In this document: positions 21,715 through 31,647 of the stretch, in pieces
How the letters are laid out: every line of letters begins with the position of its first letter
Numbering within the stretch: the stretch's first letter is position 1
Assembly (NCBI GenBank): GCA_023228865.1
Contig: JALOAH010000001.1
Location: forward strand, 72,178-136,177
Origin: Porticoccaceae bacterium
Lineage (GTDB): Bacteria; Pseudomonadota; Gammaproteobacteria; Pseudomonadales; Porticoccaceae
Direction of reading: 5' to 3'
DNA: 64,000 nt
The notes under the pieces: generated by a model
Databases searched by the model: none
Told to the model about the DNA's origin: nothing
The model's input: only the letters and a program-made list of their open reading frames with translations
Position numbers and translations under genes: made by a program

Positions 21715-22524
21715 TTATTGTTGAGTGTACCAGCCAACCAGCGCGGTCACCAAGCTTCGCGACAAGGCGCTTTCGGCCACCACCAGATTGGCGCAACCGA
21801 GATCCCGGGCAAGGCTGGCGACCCTCTCCCCCGGCACCAACAGTGGCAACCCTGTCAATATTGTCCTGTTGGCCGCCGTCAACTGATGCCACAGGGCAGC
21901 GAGAATTTCGCCACTGTGAATCACCACCGCATCCACCAGCCCCGCACCGAGCAGGGCATTGATTTCGGCGCTGTAGCCAGCGCTGGGTCGACGCCGATAG
22001 AGATTGCTGTAAATGACTCGAGCGCCCCGATCCCCGAGCACGTCCCTGAGCTTGTCACGGCCAGTCTCGCCGCGACAAATCACCACAGTTTGCCCGGCGA
22101 CATCAACCAGTTCCGGTCTTGCCAGCAACCCCTCTGACGTCATGTCGGCAGCGGGCGCTATAACCTCTATGCCTTCAGCCGCCAAAACGGAAGCCGTGGC
22201 CTGCCCCACTGCATAAATTCTGGTGTTTGTCGAAAACCCTGTGCCGGCAGCCTTGAGCGCCGCCAAGGTCATTGCCGCCGCAGTGCGGCTGACAAAAATA
22301 ATATGATCTGCAGCGGCCACAGACGCCAAAAATGCTTCCCTGGCATCAGTGTCCATGGGACAGGGCACTATGTCGATCACCGGCAACCAGTAAGGCTGGC
22401 AACCCAGGGATTGCAGGGCGGTAACAAAATCATCCGTATCCCTCTGCGGCCTTGGCAGCAGAACCCTGAGAGCGGCAAGATTTGCACTGCTGTCGTTATT
22501 GTCGACGCTATCCCTGGTGGTCAT
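21715..22524 (-). CDS. hemD: Uroporphyrinogen-III synthase
   Basis: Cyclises hydroxymethylbilane with inversion of ring D. 269 residues from ATG 22524 ([10 protein letters not shown]). A longer frame to 22644 is rejected since its first 40 residues are antisense-like and overlap hemC deeply. Family pattern: VLLPRPQRD at the start, [28 protein letters not shown]. Sequence is weakly conserved in this family, so synteny with hemC carries weight. The start overlaps hemC by 17 bp. Confidence 0.92.
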   Translation of the reverse strand: MTTRDSVDNNDSSANLAALRVLLPRPQRDTDDFVTALQSLGCQPYWLPVIDIVPCPMDTDAREAFLASVAAADHIIFVSRTAAAMTLAALKAAGTGFSTNTRIYAVGQATASVLAAEGIEVIAPAADMTSEGLLARPELVDVAGQTVVICRGETGRDKLRDVLGDRGARVIYSNLYRRRPSAGYSAEINALLGAGLVDAVVIHSGEILAALWHQLTAANRTILTGLPLLVPGERVASLARDLGCANLVVAESALSRSLVTALVGWYTQQ

Positions 22525-23464
22525 AAACCGCCTGAAGAATTTTATCTGCGCCGCGGGAAAGCAGCGACTCCGCCAGAGCAATACCCATGGCCTCGGCCTG
22601 CTCCGGCTCGCCAACAATTTCATCGCGGAGCATGGTTTGGCCATCTACAGAGCCCACCAAGCCGCGCAAATAAAGCTGCCTGGGCGAGCGCAACTGGGCA
22701 TAGCAGGCTATGGGCACCTGGCACCCACCCTCCAGCCGGCGATTCATGGCGCGCTCAGCGCGGACACAGATTTCCGTGACCCCATGGTGGAGCGGCCGCA
22801 GCAATTGCTGCAACTCGATATCATCATTGCGGCATTCAATGCCGACAGCACCCTGACCGCCTGCGGGCAGACTCAGGGTATCGGGAATCCGCAGTTTGAT
22901 ACGATCTTCCATTTCCAGCCTGATCAGCCCGGCGGTGGCGAGAATAATGGCGTCAAATTCACCGCCATCCAGTTTTGACAGCCTGGTCTGGACGTTGCCG
23001 CGCAGATGTTCGATGCGAAGATGGGGATATTTTTCCCGCAGCTGACACTGACGCCGTAGGCTGGAAGTGCCGACAACAGCCCCTATCGGCAGCTCGTCAG
23101 GGTGCGCGTAGCGATTGGAGACAAACGCATCCCTGGGATCTTCCCGCTCGCAGATCACCGCCAACCCAAGCCCTTCGGGAAATTCCATGGGAACATCCTT
23201 CATGGAGTGGACGGCAATATCCGCGTCGCCCGCAAGCATTGCGGCTTCCAGCTCTTTAACAAAAAGCCCCTTGCCGCCGACTTTCGCCAGAGGGGCATCG
23301 AGAATACGGTCACCCTTGGTGGTATAACCGACCAGTTCAATATTGAGATGGGGATGAAAATGCAAAAGCCGGGCTTTGACATACTCTGCTTGCCACAGCG
23401 CCAGAGGGCTTTTGCGGGTTGCGATGCGGAGGGTGCGGTGGGGTGAATGGCTTTGAATCGACAT
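22508..23464 (-). CDS. hemC: Porphobilinogen deaminase (hydroxymethylbilane synthase)
   Basis: Polymerises four porphobilinogens. 318 residues. Conserved [13 protein letters not shown] near the N-terminus, [11 protein letters not shown] with the catalytic Asp90 region, [10 protein letters not shown], and the dipyrromethane cofactor attachment Cys248 in [11 protein letters not shown]. First gene of hemCDXY, 110 bp downstream of algR on the same strand; that gap has short imperfect direct repeats (GGCTAACAGATGG, GGAGACTAACC) but no clear terminator. Confidence 0.96.
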   Translation of the reverse strand: MSIQSHSPHRTLRIATRKSPLALWQAEYVKARLLHFHPHLNIELVGYTTKGDRILDAPLAKVGGKGLFVKELEAAMLAGDADIAVHSMKDVPMEFPEGLGLAVICEREDPRDAFVSNRYAHPDELPIGAVVGTSSLRRQCQLREKYPHLRIEHLRGNVQTRLSKLDGGEFDAIILATAGLIRLEMEDRIKLRIPDTLSLPAGGQGAVGIECRNDDIELQQLLRPLHHGVTEICVRAERAMNRRLEGGCQVPIACYAQLRSPRQLYLRGLVGSVDGQTMLRDEIVGEPEQAEAMGIALAESLLSRGADKILQAVYDHQG

Positions 23465-23574
23465 TGGCGCGTAACACAGGCTAAAAATCAGCCTCCTATA
23501 CTAACAGATGGCGGCTAACAGATGGAGACTGACCGCTGGAGACTAACCGGGGAGCGCGGTGGCGACAACAGTGG

Positions 23575-24312
23575 CTATAACTGCTGCAGCAGTTTTCGCA
23601 ATGCCGAGACATGGCGACGACTCACCTGGGGGCGAATATCAATGCCGTTGAGGCGAAGGTAATACTGGCCTTCCGAGCTGCGATCCATACCTTCGATGTG
23701 GGGAATGGACGCCAGGGCATTGCGATGAATGCGGACAAAACGCCCCTCGAACTCATCTTCGAGCTCCTTGAGGGTTTCGTCGAGGAGAGCCTCACCCTCA
23801 CCGTAATAGGCAGTGACATACTTGTGATCGGCCTGGAACATGCGAATTTCAGCCACCGGCACCAGGTCGATGCCGCGGCGATTTCGCGACGTTATATGGG
23901 TGCGCCCGCCGTAGGGAATCCCCGGCGACTGCTGCAATTCAGCGAGCTGCGCCTTGTTGACCTTGCGCGCGCGGCTGAGGGCAGCGGCAAGCTCTTCTTT
24001 TTTGACGGGCTTTAGGAGATAACCCACCGCCTGGGATGAAAACGCCTCCACCGCATAGTCATCATAGGCGGTGCAAAAAATCACCGCTGGCGGCACATCC
24101 AGGTCGGCGAGATGCTGAGCGGCGGCGAGGCCATCCATTCCCGGCATGCGCACATCCATAAAAACAATATCCGGCGACGTCCGCTGTGCCAGATCGACCG
24201 CCTCCTGGCCATTACCAGCCTGACCGACAACGGTGTAACCGGTCACGGCGGTCACCATGCGTTGCAACCGGTCTCTCGCCAAGGGTTCATCGTCAACTAT
24301 TAGGACTTTCAT
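23575..24312 (-). CDS. algR: LytTR-family response regulator AlgR
   Basis: 245 residues: receiver domain (1-120) with phospho-acceptor Asp53 (FMDVRMPGMD), Asp7-Asp8 acidic pair, Thr in FCTAYD and Lys103 in LLKPVKK; then a LytTR DNA-binding domain (about 140-245, with TAYYGEGEALLDETL and RIHRNALASI). In Pseudomonas aeruginosa AlgR controls alginate and the fimU-pilVWXY1Y2E minor-pilin operon. It is 8 bp from algZ, so the two are co-expressed. Confidence 0.93.
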   Translation of the reverse strand: MKVLIVDDEPLARDRLQRMVTAVTGYTVVGQAGNGQEAVDLAQRTSPDIVFMDVRMPGMDGLAAAQHLADLDVPPAVIFCTAYDDYAVEAFSSQAVGYLLKPVKKEELAAALSRARKVNKAQLAELQQSPGIPYGGRTHITSRNRRGIDLVPVAEIRMFQADHKYVTAYYGEGEALLDETLKELEDEFEGRFVRIHRNALASIPHIEGMDRSSEGQYYLRLNGIDIRPQVSRRHVSALRKLLQQL

Positions 24313-24320
24313 GTCTCAAC

Positions 24321-25394
24321 TCATGCTACGACAGGGTAACTGATGTGGGTAATATAACAGCTTTCATTGATCTCGGCCTGTATGGTCGCCGAAGAACCGA
24401 AATGCGCCTGCAGGCGGGTGAGTACATTATCCATGGCCATTTTATTGCCCTTGTTATGCTGCATGCGCGGGTTGCGGGGATTGCGAACGGCGATATTGAT
24501 ACGATCCCCCGCCCTGCCCACGGTCACCACAATCTGGCCACCCTCGGGGATCAACTGAATCCCGTGGTAAACCGCATTTTCCAGCACCGGCTGCAGGGTC
24601 AACGAGGGAATCTGAACACCGGCACCATAATCATCAATTTGCCACACGGTTTCGAGGCGATCACCCAGGCGCAATTTCTCAATCGACATATAGCGGCGGC
24701 ACAGATTGAGCTCATCGCGAAGGGGCACCAGAGTATGATTTGAGGTCAGGGCGTGGCGGAACAGATCCGATAGATCCTCAACCACGGTTTCCGCCTTATC
24801 GGGATCAGAACCGATCAGGCTGGCGATGATATTCATGCTGTTAAAGAGAAAGTGTGGGCGTATGCGCGACTGCAGCGCCTGAATGCGCGACTCCAGTTCG
24901 GCGCGTTGCTGCACGCGAAGCATCTGCTGCAGATAGAGGTGGCGCAGTAAAATTCCAGCGGGTATGGCGGCGATAATAACGTGGTTGAGGAGGCGCCACA
25001 CATCTACGGAAAACCGGTTCGTATCAGGATTCAAAAAAGACATCAGCCCCTGACCGGCAAGGCTGGTAATAGCCGTAACCAGCAAAATCAAGCCGTAGCT
25101 GAACACCGCCGTCCAGGTATGGCTGTATTCGGCAAGCAGGTTGCGGGTGAGACAGAGCCCCGAGGCACTCAAAAGGGTCACCCACAGCGCCATCAGGGAT
25201 GTGGTGCCGAGCAGAAGCCAGTCGAAACCATCAATGCCGGTCTCCACCACCACAATCAGAATCGACAGCAATTCTGCAGTGATGACCACGCCAAACAAAC
25301 CCTCGCCCTTGCAGAGATTGGGAAAAAGGTAATCTGCATCGTCGTGTGGCCGTCGCTTTACTGCGGCCACACTGTCATCAATAGCCAAGTCCAT
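24321..25394 (-). CDS. algZ: Sensor histidine kinase AlgZ/FimS (LytS-type)
   Basis: 357 residues from ATG 25394 (MDLAIDDSVA); the frame stays open upstream to 26120 but that part is antisense to argH. Four membrane helices (about 33-50, 58-80, 96-116, 136-152), then a histidine-kinase region with His181 in RPHFLFNSMN, and a short ATPase domain (PSLTLQPVLENAVYHG). Like other AlgZ/FimS proteins it lacks the full set of orthodox N/G boxes. Divergent from argH, 78 bp apart. Confidence 0.9.
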   Translation of the reverse strand: MDLAIDDSVAAVKRRPHDDADYLFPNLCKGEGLFGVVITAELLSILIVVVETGIDGFDWLLLGTTSLMALWVTLLSASGLCLTRNLLAEYSHTWTAVFSYGLILLVTAITSLAGQGLMSFLNPDTNRFSVDVWRLLNHVIIAAIPAGILLRHLYLQQMLRVQQRAELESRIQALQSRIRPHFLFNSMNIIASLIGSDPDKAETVVEDLSDLFRHALTSNHTLVPLRDELNLCRRYMSIEKLRLGDRLETVWQIDDYGAGVQIPSLTLQPVLENAVYHGIQLIPEGGQIVVTVGRAGDRINIAVRNPRNPRMQHNKGNKMAMDNVLTRLQAHFGSSATIQAEINESCYITHISYPVVA

Positions 25395-25418
25395 TCGCCC
25401 TGTGATCAAACCTCCAGC

Positions 25419-25424
25419 TATAAT
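25419..25424 (+). promoter_or_regulatory. Candidate -10 box for argH
   Basis: TATAAT 49 bp before the argH ATG in the 78-bp algZ-argH gap. No good -35 is seen at standard spacing, so this is tentative. Confidence 0.35.
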
Positions 25425-25472
25425 AGCGCCAACTTTCAACCAGCCACAATGTAAATACGCGGAAACCACAAC

Positions 25473-26888
25473 ATGAGTAGCACAAAGGACACCAACAGAT
25501 CCTGGGGCGGTCGCTTCAGCGAGGCCACAGACGCCTTCGTCGCCCGATTTACCGCTTCGGTAACCTTCGATCAGCGCATGTACCGCCAGGATATTCGCGG
25601 CTCCCTTGCCCACGCCACCATGCTCGAGCGCGTCGGTGTCCTCAACGACAAGGAATTGCAGTCTATTACCGAGGGCCTGGAAGAGATTCTTGCCAGCATT
25701 GAATCCGGCAATTTCGAATGGTCTGTCGCCCTTGAAGATGTCCATATGAATATCGAGGCGGCACTGACCGACAAAATCGGCATCACCGGCAAAAAACTCC
25801 ACACCGGGCGCTCCCGCAACGACCAGGTGGCCACGGATATTCGCCTCTGGCTGCGGGATCAAATCGATGACATCAGCGCTGAACTCACTCGCCTGCAAGC
25901 GGGTATTCTCGACCTCGCCGGTCGCAATGCCGACACCATTATGCCGGGATTTACCCATCTGCAGACCGCCCAGCCCGTCACCTTTGGCCACCACCTGCTC
26001 GCCTGGTTTGAAATGCTCGACCGCGATTACAGCCGTCTTCAGGACTGTCGCAAGCGCATGAACTTCTCCCCCCTCGGTGCGGCGGCGCTGGCGGGAACCA
26101 CCTACCCCATCGACCGCCACCTCAGCGCTGCCCTGATGGACTTTGACGGCCCCACAGAAAACTCACTGGACTCCGTCAGCGATCGCGATTTCGCCATTGA
26201 ATTCTGTAGCTTTGCCAGCCTGCTGATGACCCATCTGTCGCGCTTTTCCGAAGAACTGGTGCTGTGGACATCCGCCCAGTTCAACTTTATCAACCTGCCG
26301 GATCGTTTCTGCACCGGCTCCTCCATCATGCCCCAAAAGAAAAATCCCGACGTTCCCGAGCTGGTGCGGGGCAAAACCGGCAGGGTCAATGGCAACCTCA
26401 TCAGCCTGCTGACCCTGATGAAATCCCAGCCCCTGGCCTACAACAAGGACAACCAGGAAGACAAGGAACCCATCTTCGATAGCGTCGATACCGTTCGCGA
26501 CTGCCTGCGCGCCTTTGCCGACATGGTGCCCGCCATCGAAGCCAACAGGGAGGTGATGAGAGAGGCCGCGCGCCGAGGCTTTTCCACCGCCACCGATCTG
26601 GCGGACTACCTGGTGCGCAAGGGCATTGCCTTTCGCGACGCCCACGAAATTGTCGGCAGCGCTGTTGCCTACGGCATCGCCAACAGCAAGGATCTCGCGG
26701 AAATGTCCCTGAACGAGCTGCAACAGTTCAGCACCGCGATTGACGAAGATGTTTTTGCCGTACTGACATTGGAGGGCTCCGTGGCCGCCCGCAACCACAT
26801 TGGCGGCACCGCGCCGGAACAGGTTAGAGCAGCCATCCAAAGAGCCAGGGAGAGGTTGAAAGCGCCGAGCGCCGAGCGCCGAGTTTGA
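25473..26888 (+). CDS. argH: Argininosuccinate lyase
   Basis: Last step of arginine synthesis: argininosuccinate to arginine and fumarate. 471 residues. Superfamily signature [12 protein letters not shown] with the mobile-loop Ser283-Ser284; [13 protein letters not shown] near 110-122; [10 protein letters not shown] near 156. The last codons (KAPSAERRV) are encoded by a CGCCGAG-type repeat unit at 26859-26883, so the natural C-terminus has probably been replaced or extended by the repeat. Confidence 0.97.
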   Translation: MSSTKDTNRSWGGRFSEATDAFVARFTASVTFDQRMYRQDIRGSLAHATMLERVGVLNDKELQSITEGLEEILASIESGNFEWSVALEDVHMNIEAALTDKIGITGKKLHTGRSRNDQVATDIRLWLRDQIDDISAELTRLQAGILDLAGRNADTIMPGFTHLQTAQPVTFGHHLLAWFEMLDRDYSRLQDCRKRMNFSPLGAAALAGTTYPIDRHLSAALMDFDGPTENSLDSVSDRDFAIEFCSFASLLMTHLSRFSEELVLWTSAQFNFINLPDRFCTGSSIMPQKKNPDVPELVRGKTGRVNGNLISLLTLMKSQPLAYNKDNQEDKEPIFDSVDTVRDCLRAFADMVPAIEANREVMREAARRGFSTATDLADYLVRKGIAFRDAHEIVGSAVAYGIANSKDLAEMSLNELQQFSTAIDEDVFAVLTLEGSVAARNHIGGTAPEQVRAAIQRARERLKAPSAERRV

Positions 26889-26959
26889 AGGGGCAAGAGG
26901 CATATCAGTCAGCTGCAGAGCAACTTCCTAGAAACTCGGCGCTAGGCGCTTGCAGCTTA
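26859..26959. repeat. Inverted pair of CGCCGAG-family repeats after argH
   Basis: Left arm 26859-26883 (three CGCCGAG units, inside argH), right arm 26933-26959 (AACTCGGCGCTAGGCGCTTG then CAGCTTA). The arms can pair, with a 49-bp spacer. Same family near 31115, 34455, 37598, 39121, 43675, 52971 and 53260. The remaining gap up to 27107 holds the lptM promoter. Confidence 0.75.
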
Positions 26960-27051
26960 GAACCCACAACCATCCCGCTGGCGATATCGACTGGCAAATC
27001 CTTCCTTGCCGCAGAGATTCCAGCAAAAGCGCTTTTTTGCCCCGACCGCAA

Positions 27052-27080
27052 TTGAGCGCCACCACCAGAAACCCTATACT
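27052..27080 (+). promoter_or_regulatory. Sigma-70 promoter of the lptM-lysA-dapF operon
   Basis: TTGAGC, 17 bases, TATACT, followed by the lptM ATG 27 bp later. Best sigma-70 match noticed in the window. Confidence 0.6.
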
Positions 27081-27107
27081 TCACCGTTTTCGGTCAGGCG
27101 ATAAAAC

Positions 27108-27248
27108 ATGCAACAGTGTTTAAGGTTAACCATCCTTGGCGGCGCGATATTGATCATCATGCTGGCGAGCGGCTGTGGCAACAAGGGGGCGCTGTATATC
27201 CCTGAAAGCCCGGCAGAACCCCAATCAGCGCCAGAATCTGGCCAGTAA
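27108..27248 (+). CDS. lptM: LPS translocon maturation lipoprotein LptM (YifL/LppL)
   Basis: 46-residue lipoprotein. Signal peptide with lipobox LASGC (lipidated Cys23) followed at once by the family hallmark GNKGALYIP, then a short Pro/Ser/Glu tail. LptM stabilises the LptD/LptE outer-membrane LPS translocon. It precedes lysA by 21 bp; in E. coli lptM precedes dapF directly, so the order is conserved with lysA inserted, as in Pseudomonas. Confidence 0.92.
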   Translation: MQQCLRLTILGGAILIIMLASGCGNKGALYIPESPAEPQSAPESGQ

Positions 27249-27269
27249 TCGCTACGGAAATTCGCCCAC

Positions 27270-28523
27270 ATGAACCATTTTAACCGCCGCGACGGCCAGC
27301 TGTTCGCCGAACAGGTTCCACTTGCCACCATTGCCAACGACTTTGGCACCCCCTGCTATGTCTACAGCCGAGCGGCTATTCGCGACAATTTTCTCGCCTA
27401 TCAAAATGCCGACATCCCCCAGGACAAACTGATCTGCTACGCGGTCAAGGCCAACTCCAACATCGCCGTACTCAATGTTCTCGCCAAACTGGGCGCAGGT
27501 TTTGACATTGTTTCCGGCGGCGAACTGCAGCGTGTCCTGAAAGCTGGTGGCGATCCCGCCAAAATCGTTTTTTCCGGCGTCGGCAAGCAGTCCCACGAAA
27601 TGGCGCTGGCGCTCAATACCGGTATCCATTGTTTTAATGTCGAATCGGAACAGGAGCTGGAAACCCTCAATCGTGTCGCTGGCAACGTGGGAAAAATTGC
27701 CCCGGTTTCCCTGCGAGTGAACCCGGATGTCGACGCCCAGACGCACCCCTACATCTCCACTGGTCTCAAAGACAACAAGTTTGGCATTGATATCCACCGC
27801 GCTCGCCATGTCTATGCCCAGGCTCGGGGTATGAATCACATCAAAATTGTTGGCGTAGACTGCCACATCGGTTCTCAATTGACGGATCTGGCTCCTTTTC
27901 TCGACGCCCTCGACCGCACCCTGGCGCTGGTGGATGAACTGGCTGATCTGGGTATCCAAATCGAACATCTGGATCTGGGGGGTGGCCTCGGCGTTTGTTA
28001 CAGAGACGAACAGCCGCCACACCCCGGAGATTACCTCAAGCAGGTGGCCGAACGGCTGGGAAGCCGCCCCCTGAAGCTGATCTTCGAGCCGGGGCGCTCC
28101 ATCGTTGCCAACGCAGGGGTTCTGCTCACCCGTGTGGAATATGTGAAAGAGGCGGATCACAAGAATTTTGCCGTGGTCGACGGCGCCATGAACGATATGA
28201 TTCGCCCGGCGCTTTACAGTGCCTGGATGAACATTGAGCCTGTCATCGCCCCCCAGAGCAGTGGCAGCCCCCGCAAGTACGATATTGTCGGCCCGGTTTG
28301 CGAAACCGGTGATTTTCTCGGTAAGGATCGCATGCTTGTTTTGTCCCCTGGCGACCTGCTCTGCATGCATTCTGCGGGCGCCTACGGCTTCACCATGAGC
28401 TCCAACTACAATACTCGCGGCCGCGCCGCCGAAATCATGGTAGACGAACGCCAGAGCCACCTTATCCGCCGCCGCGAAACCTTTGACGACATGGTGCGCG
28501 GCGAACAATTGCTGCCGGAGTAA
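27270..28523 (+). CDS. lysA: Diaminopimelate decarboxylase
   Basis: PLP enzyme that makes lysine from meso-diaminopimelate. 417 residues. PLP lysine is Lys60 (CYAVKANSN); HIGSQ near 200; glycine-rich GGGLGVCY; EPGRSIVANAG; CETGDFLGKDR with the catalytic Cys. Lies 5 bp before dapF, which supplies its substrate. Confidence 0.97.
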   Translation: MNHFNRRDGQLFAEQVPLATIANDFGTPCYVYSRAAIRDNFLAYQNADIPQDKLICYAVKANSNIAVLNVLAKLGAGFDIVSGGELQRVLKAGGDPAKIVFSGVGKQSHEMALALNTGIHCFNVESEQELETLNRVAGNVGKIAPVSLRVNPDVDAQTHPYISTGLKDNKFGIDIHRARHVYAQARGMNHIKIVGVDCHIGSQLTDLAPFLDALDRTLALVDELADLGIQIEHLDLGGGLGVCYRDEQPPHPGDYLKQVAERLGSRPLKLIFEPGRSIVANAGVLLTRVEYVKEADHKNFAVVDGAMNDMIRPALYSAWMNIEPVIAPQSSGSPRKYDIVGPVCETGDFLGKDRMLVLSPGDLLCMHSAGAYGFTMSSNYNTRGRAAEIMVDERQSHLIRRRETFDDMVRGEQLLPE

Positions 28524-28528
28524 CCCAA

Positions 28529-29359
28529 GTGCTGCTACGCTTCACCAAAATGCACGGCCTTGGCAATGACTTTGTCGTTATCGATGCCGTGACCCAGGCG
28601 GTAACCATGACGGAAGCCCTGGCGCGCAAGCTCGGCGATCGCCATTTTGGCATCGGCTGCGACCAGATTCTGGTGGTTGAAGCGCCATCCACCCCGGATG
28701 TGGATTTCGATTACCGCATTTTCAATACCGATGGCACCGAGGTCGCCCAGTGCGGCAACGGCGCCCGCTGTTTTGCCAAATTTGTTCGCGATCGCCGCCT
28801 CACCGGCAAACGCGCCATCAGAGTTCGCACCGCCGCCGGCGTGCTGACACTGAACGTTGTCAGCAACAGCCAGATCACCGTCAATATGGGGGCGCCTCTA
28901 TTCACCCCCCAGGCCATTCCCTTTGTGGCCGAGAGCGAACAGGCCACCTACCACATCGATGTCGACGGCGACAGCGTTGAAATTTCCGCACTGTCCATGG
29001 GCAACCCCCATGCGGTTATTGTCGTAAATGACGTCGCCACAGCGCCGGTGGCCACACTGGGAGCCGCCATCGAGTGCCATCCGCGCTTTCCTGAGCGGGT
29101 CAATGTCGGCTTTATGGCGGTAAAAAATAGCCGCGCAATCGATCTCCGTGTTTACGAACGCGGTGCGGGTGAAACACTGGCCTGCGGCAGCGGCGCCTGT
29201 GCCGCCGTGGTTGCGGGGATTCGCCTCGGCATCCTCGCCAACGAGGTTGAAGCGAACCTTGCCGGAGGTAAACTCAGCATCAGCTGGCAGGGCAACGACT
29301 CCCCGGTGATGATGACGGGGCCGGCCACCACTGTCTTTCAAGGGCGTATCCGGGTATGA
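28529..29359 (+). CDS. dapF: Diaminopimelate epimerase
   Basis: Interconverts LL- and meso-diaminopimelate for lysine and peptidoglycan. 276 residues. Uses a GTG start (28529), chosen because it aligns with the family N-terminus (LLRFTKMHGLGNDF). Catalytic thiol pair: Cys75 (QCGNGARC) and Cys219 (ACGSGACA). Overlaps the DUF484 gene by 4 bp. Confidence 0.97.
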   Translation: MLLRFTKMHGLGNDFVVIDAVTQAVTMTEALARKLGDRHFGIGCDQILVVEAPSTPDVDFDYRIFNTDGTEVAQCGNGARCFAKFVRDRRLTGKRAIRVRTAAGVLTLNVVSNSQITVNMGAPLFTPQAIPFVAESEQATYHIDVDGDSVEISALSMGNPHAVIVVNDVATAPVATLGAAIECHPRFPERVNVGFMAVKNSRAIDLRVYERGAGETLACGSGACAAVVAGIRLGILANEVEANLAGGKLSISWQGNDSPVMMTGPATTVFQGRIRV

Positions 29360-30042
29360 CCATTCGCGAAAATAAACCGGCAGAAAACAGCAAAGACGTC
29401 CAGTTTGTCGCCGCTTACCTACAGGCGCATCCGGAGTTTTTTAAGCAACATCCCAGTATTCTTGAAACCCTGGCGCTACCCCACAGCTCTGGCGCCGCAG
29501 TCTCCCTGATTGAAAGACAGCTCGCTGTATTGCGGGAGCGCAACACCGAACTGCGCACCCGTCTCAACGACTTGCTGGAAACCTCAAAGGCCAATGACGC
29601 CCTTTTTGATAAAACCCGATCCCTGGTGCTCAGCCTGATTAGAGCCGACAGTGTCGACAGCATCGTCAAAACCTTGCATAAAAGCATTTGCCAGGATTTT
29701 GGCATTGAATACTACAGCTTGCTGCTACTTGACCGTCAGGTTGAAGGCGCTGGTGTCCGCCACGCCTCCCTCAAAGAACTGGAGGACAACTTTTCCCTGC
29801 TGCTGACCTCTGAAGAACCTGTTTGCGGCGTACTGCGCCCCATACAGCTGGCGTTTTTATTCGGCGAATCCAGCCACAAAAATGTTGGCTCTGCGGCGGC
29901 AGTGCGCCTGGTTTCCGATACTGTCTATGGCATTATCGCCCTCGGCAGCTCTGATCCCCACCGCTACCACAGCGCCATGGACACCTTGTTTTTGCGCTTT
30001 GTGGCCGATGTTCTCAATCTGGTGCTGCAACCCAAACTCTGA
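29356..30042 (+). CDS. DUF484 family protein (GAF-like)
   Basis: 228 residues of the DUF484 family that regularly follows dapF in gammaproteobacteria, usually before xerC. The N-terminus has the typical VAAYLQAHPEFFKQHPSIL, then a coiled coil (about 50-80) and a GAF-like domain (about 85-225). Function not established. ATGA overlap with dapF. Here xerC does not follow; a REP and a SIMPL gene do. Confidence 0.88.
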   Translation: MTIRENKPAENSKDVQFVAAYLQAHPEFFKQHPSILETLALPHSSGAAVSLIERQLAVLRERNTELRTRLNDLLETSKANDALFDKTRSLVLSLIRADSVDSIVKTLHKSICQDFGIEYYSLLLLDRQVEGAGVRHASLKELEDNFSLLLTSEEPVCGVLRPIQLAFLFGESSHKNVGSAAAVRLVSDTVYGIIALGSSDPHRYHSAMDTLFLRFVADVLNLVLQPKL

Positions 30043-30149
30043 TTTGGCTGTCGCCCACCGGGCGGACTGCTGCGGGCAAAAGTTTTTTTGGCACCTTTTG
30101 CCCAGCGCTTTGTCTGAGCTGGTGATATTTCAATTTGATGTTGTCCGCT

Positions 30150-30172
30150 ATCGCTTGCAGGCAAGCTCCCAC
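30150..30172 (-). repeat. REP unit
   Basis: Inverted copy ATCGCTTGCAGGCAAGCTCC then CAC, in the 262-bp gap between the DUF484 gene and the SIMPL gene. Left-most well-formed REP after a stretch of about 24.6 kb without any. The same gap has a GGCAAAAG...CTTTTGCC hairpin near 30076-30102 that may end the operon. Confidence 0.8.
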
Positions 30173-30304
30173 AAAAACACAACCTCATCGCTGGGAGCCT
30201 GATGGCGGAGCAAGTGAACAAGGCAAAATCATATTGAGAGCGCAACAGCAGTGCGCCCCACATCAACAGACGCCAAACATTCATACTTTCAAGGATGCCT
30301 CGCT

Positions 30305-31018
30305 ATGACACGTTTTTTATTGCTTCCGACCCTTCTGATACTACTGCCTTTCAGCAGCCAGATGCTGGCAAATGACGGCACAGCCCCCCGCACGGTAACC
30401 ACCACGGGTCAGGGTCTGGTGGAAGTCAAAGCCAATATGGCGGATGTAGTGATGCAAACGGCGACCACGCAAAAATCTGCCACCGAGGCAAAGCGGGAAG
30501 TGGACAAAAGGGTAAACCTATTTCTGGAGCAGCTTAAGGCACTGGGAATAGCCCAGGATGACATAGTCGCGTCGACGCTGCGAATTGCTCCCGAATACGA
30601 TTACAACAATCGGACTCGCCTCTTTTCCGGTTACAACGCATCCAGGGACATCATTGTAACCCTCAAGGATCTGAATAAACTGGACAGTCTTCTGGAGACG
30701 GCGACAGGCACCGACATTACTTTTATTCAGCAAATTCAGCTAAAAACCCGCGACGAGGCAAAATTTAAACAGCAGGCCTTTGAACAGGCCATTGCCGACT
30801 CCAAGGCAAAAGCCGAGGTTCTCGCCAAAGCCTATGGCGCTGAATTAGGTGCCATCTATACCATCAATTACCAAAACCAGGAGCCCATGTTGATGCCAAA
30901 AGCAGAAATGGCGTCAATGCGACTTGCAGCGGACGGTGGCGGCGGCCAGTACCTTCACGACAGCATAAAATTTAACGATCAGGTCAGTGTGGTGTTTGAA
31001 TTGATCATTCCCCGCTAA
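30305..31018 (+). CDS. SIMPL-domain periplasmic protein
   Basis: 237 residues from ATG 30305 (MTRFLLLPTLL), preferred over 30251 because it begins a clean signal peptide ending QMLA. The body is a SIMPL/DUF541 domain: VTTTGQGLVEVKANMADVVM at the start, the typical ASTLRIAPEYDY and SRDIIVTLKD segments, ending VVFELIIPR. The family is periplasmic or outer-membrane associated, related to BP26 and YggE; the role is unknown. Stands alone. Confidence 0.85.
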   Translation: MTRFLLLPTLLILLPFSSQMLANDGTAPRTVTTTGQGLVEVKANMADVVMQTATTQKSATEAKREVDKRVNLFLEQLKALGIAQDDIVASTLRIAPEYDYNNRTRLFSGYNASRDIIVTLKDLNKLDSLLETATGTDITFIQQIQLKTRDEAKFKQQAFEQAIADSKAKAEVLAKAYGAELGAIYTINYQNQEPMLMPKAEMASMRLAADGGGGQYLHDSIKFNDQVSVVFELIIPR

Positions 31019-31057
31019 TGAACGGACAAACCCGGCGCACAGGGAATACGGTGCGCC

Positions 31058-31140
31058 ATCGGCTGCAGGGCAGCCTCCTACAAAAAACACACCCCATCCA
31101 CCCTTGCCCCTTGAGGCTCGGCGCTAGGCGCTTGTAACTC
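31058..31140. repeat. REP plus CGCCGAG-family repeat
   Basis: Inverted REP-like unit at 31058-31081 (ATCGGCTGCAGGGCAGCCTC then CTAC) followed by CTCGGCGCTAGGCGCTTG at 31117-31134. Sits between the convergent SIMPL and PII genes and could act as a transcription end. Confidence 0.7.
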
Positions 31141-31153
31141 AAACCTTTTTCCA

Positions 31154-31501
<348 letters not shown>

Positions 31502-31590
31502 TTAATTAAAACATGGTCAAAATAACTGTGGAAAAGATACACCGGTTAGCCTTGAAATGCACCATTTGCAGTCAAATAACCGACGCGCGC

Positions 31591-31631
31591 CCATAAAAAA
31601 CGGCAGGCTCCAGGCCTGCCGTTTTTTATGG
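31591..31631 (-). terminator. Terminator after amtB
   Basis: Two perfect 18-base arms (core CGGCAGGC/GCCTGCCG flanked by A and T runs) with a 5-base loop, starting 16 bp past the amtB stop. The A and T runs on both sides make it usable in either direction. Confidence 0.92.
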
Positions 31632-31647
31632 GGATTCAATCCCCGGG

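Noticed and set aside
25395..26120. Upstream extension of the algZ frame
   Set aside because: Overlaps the first 648 bp of argH on the other strand; AlgZ family begins at 25394.
27252..28508. 418-codon minus-strand frame opposite lysA
   Set aside because: Shadow of a well-supported gene; no motif.
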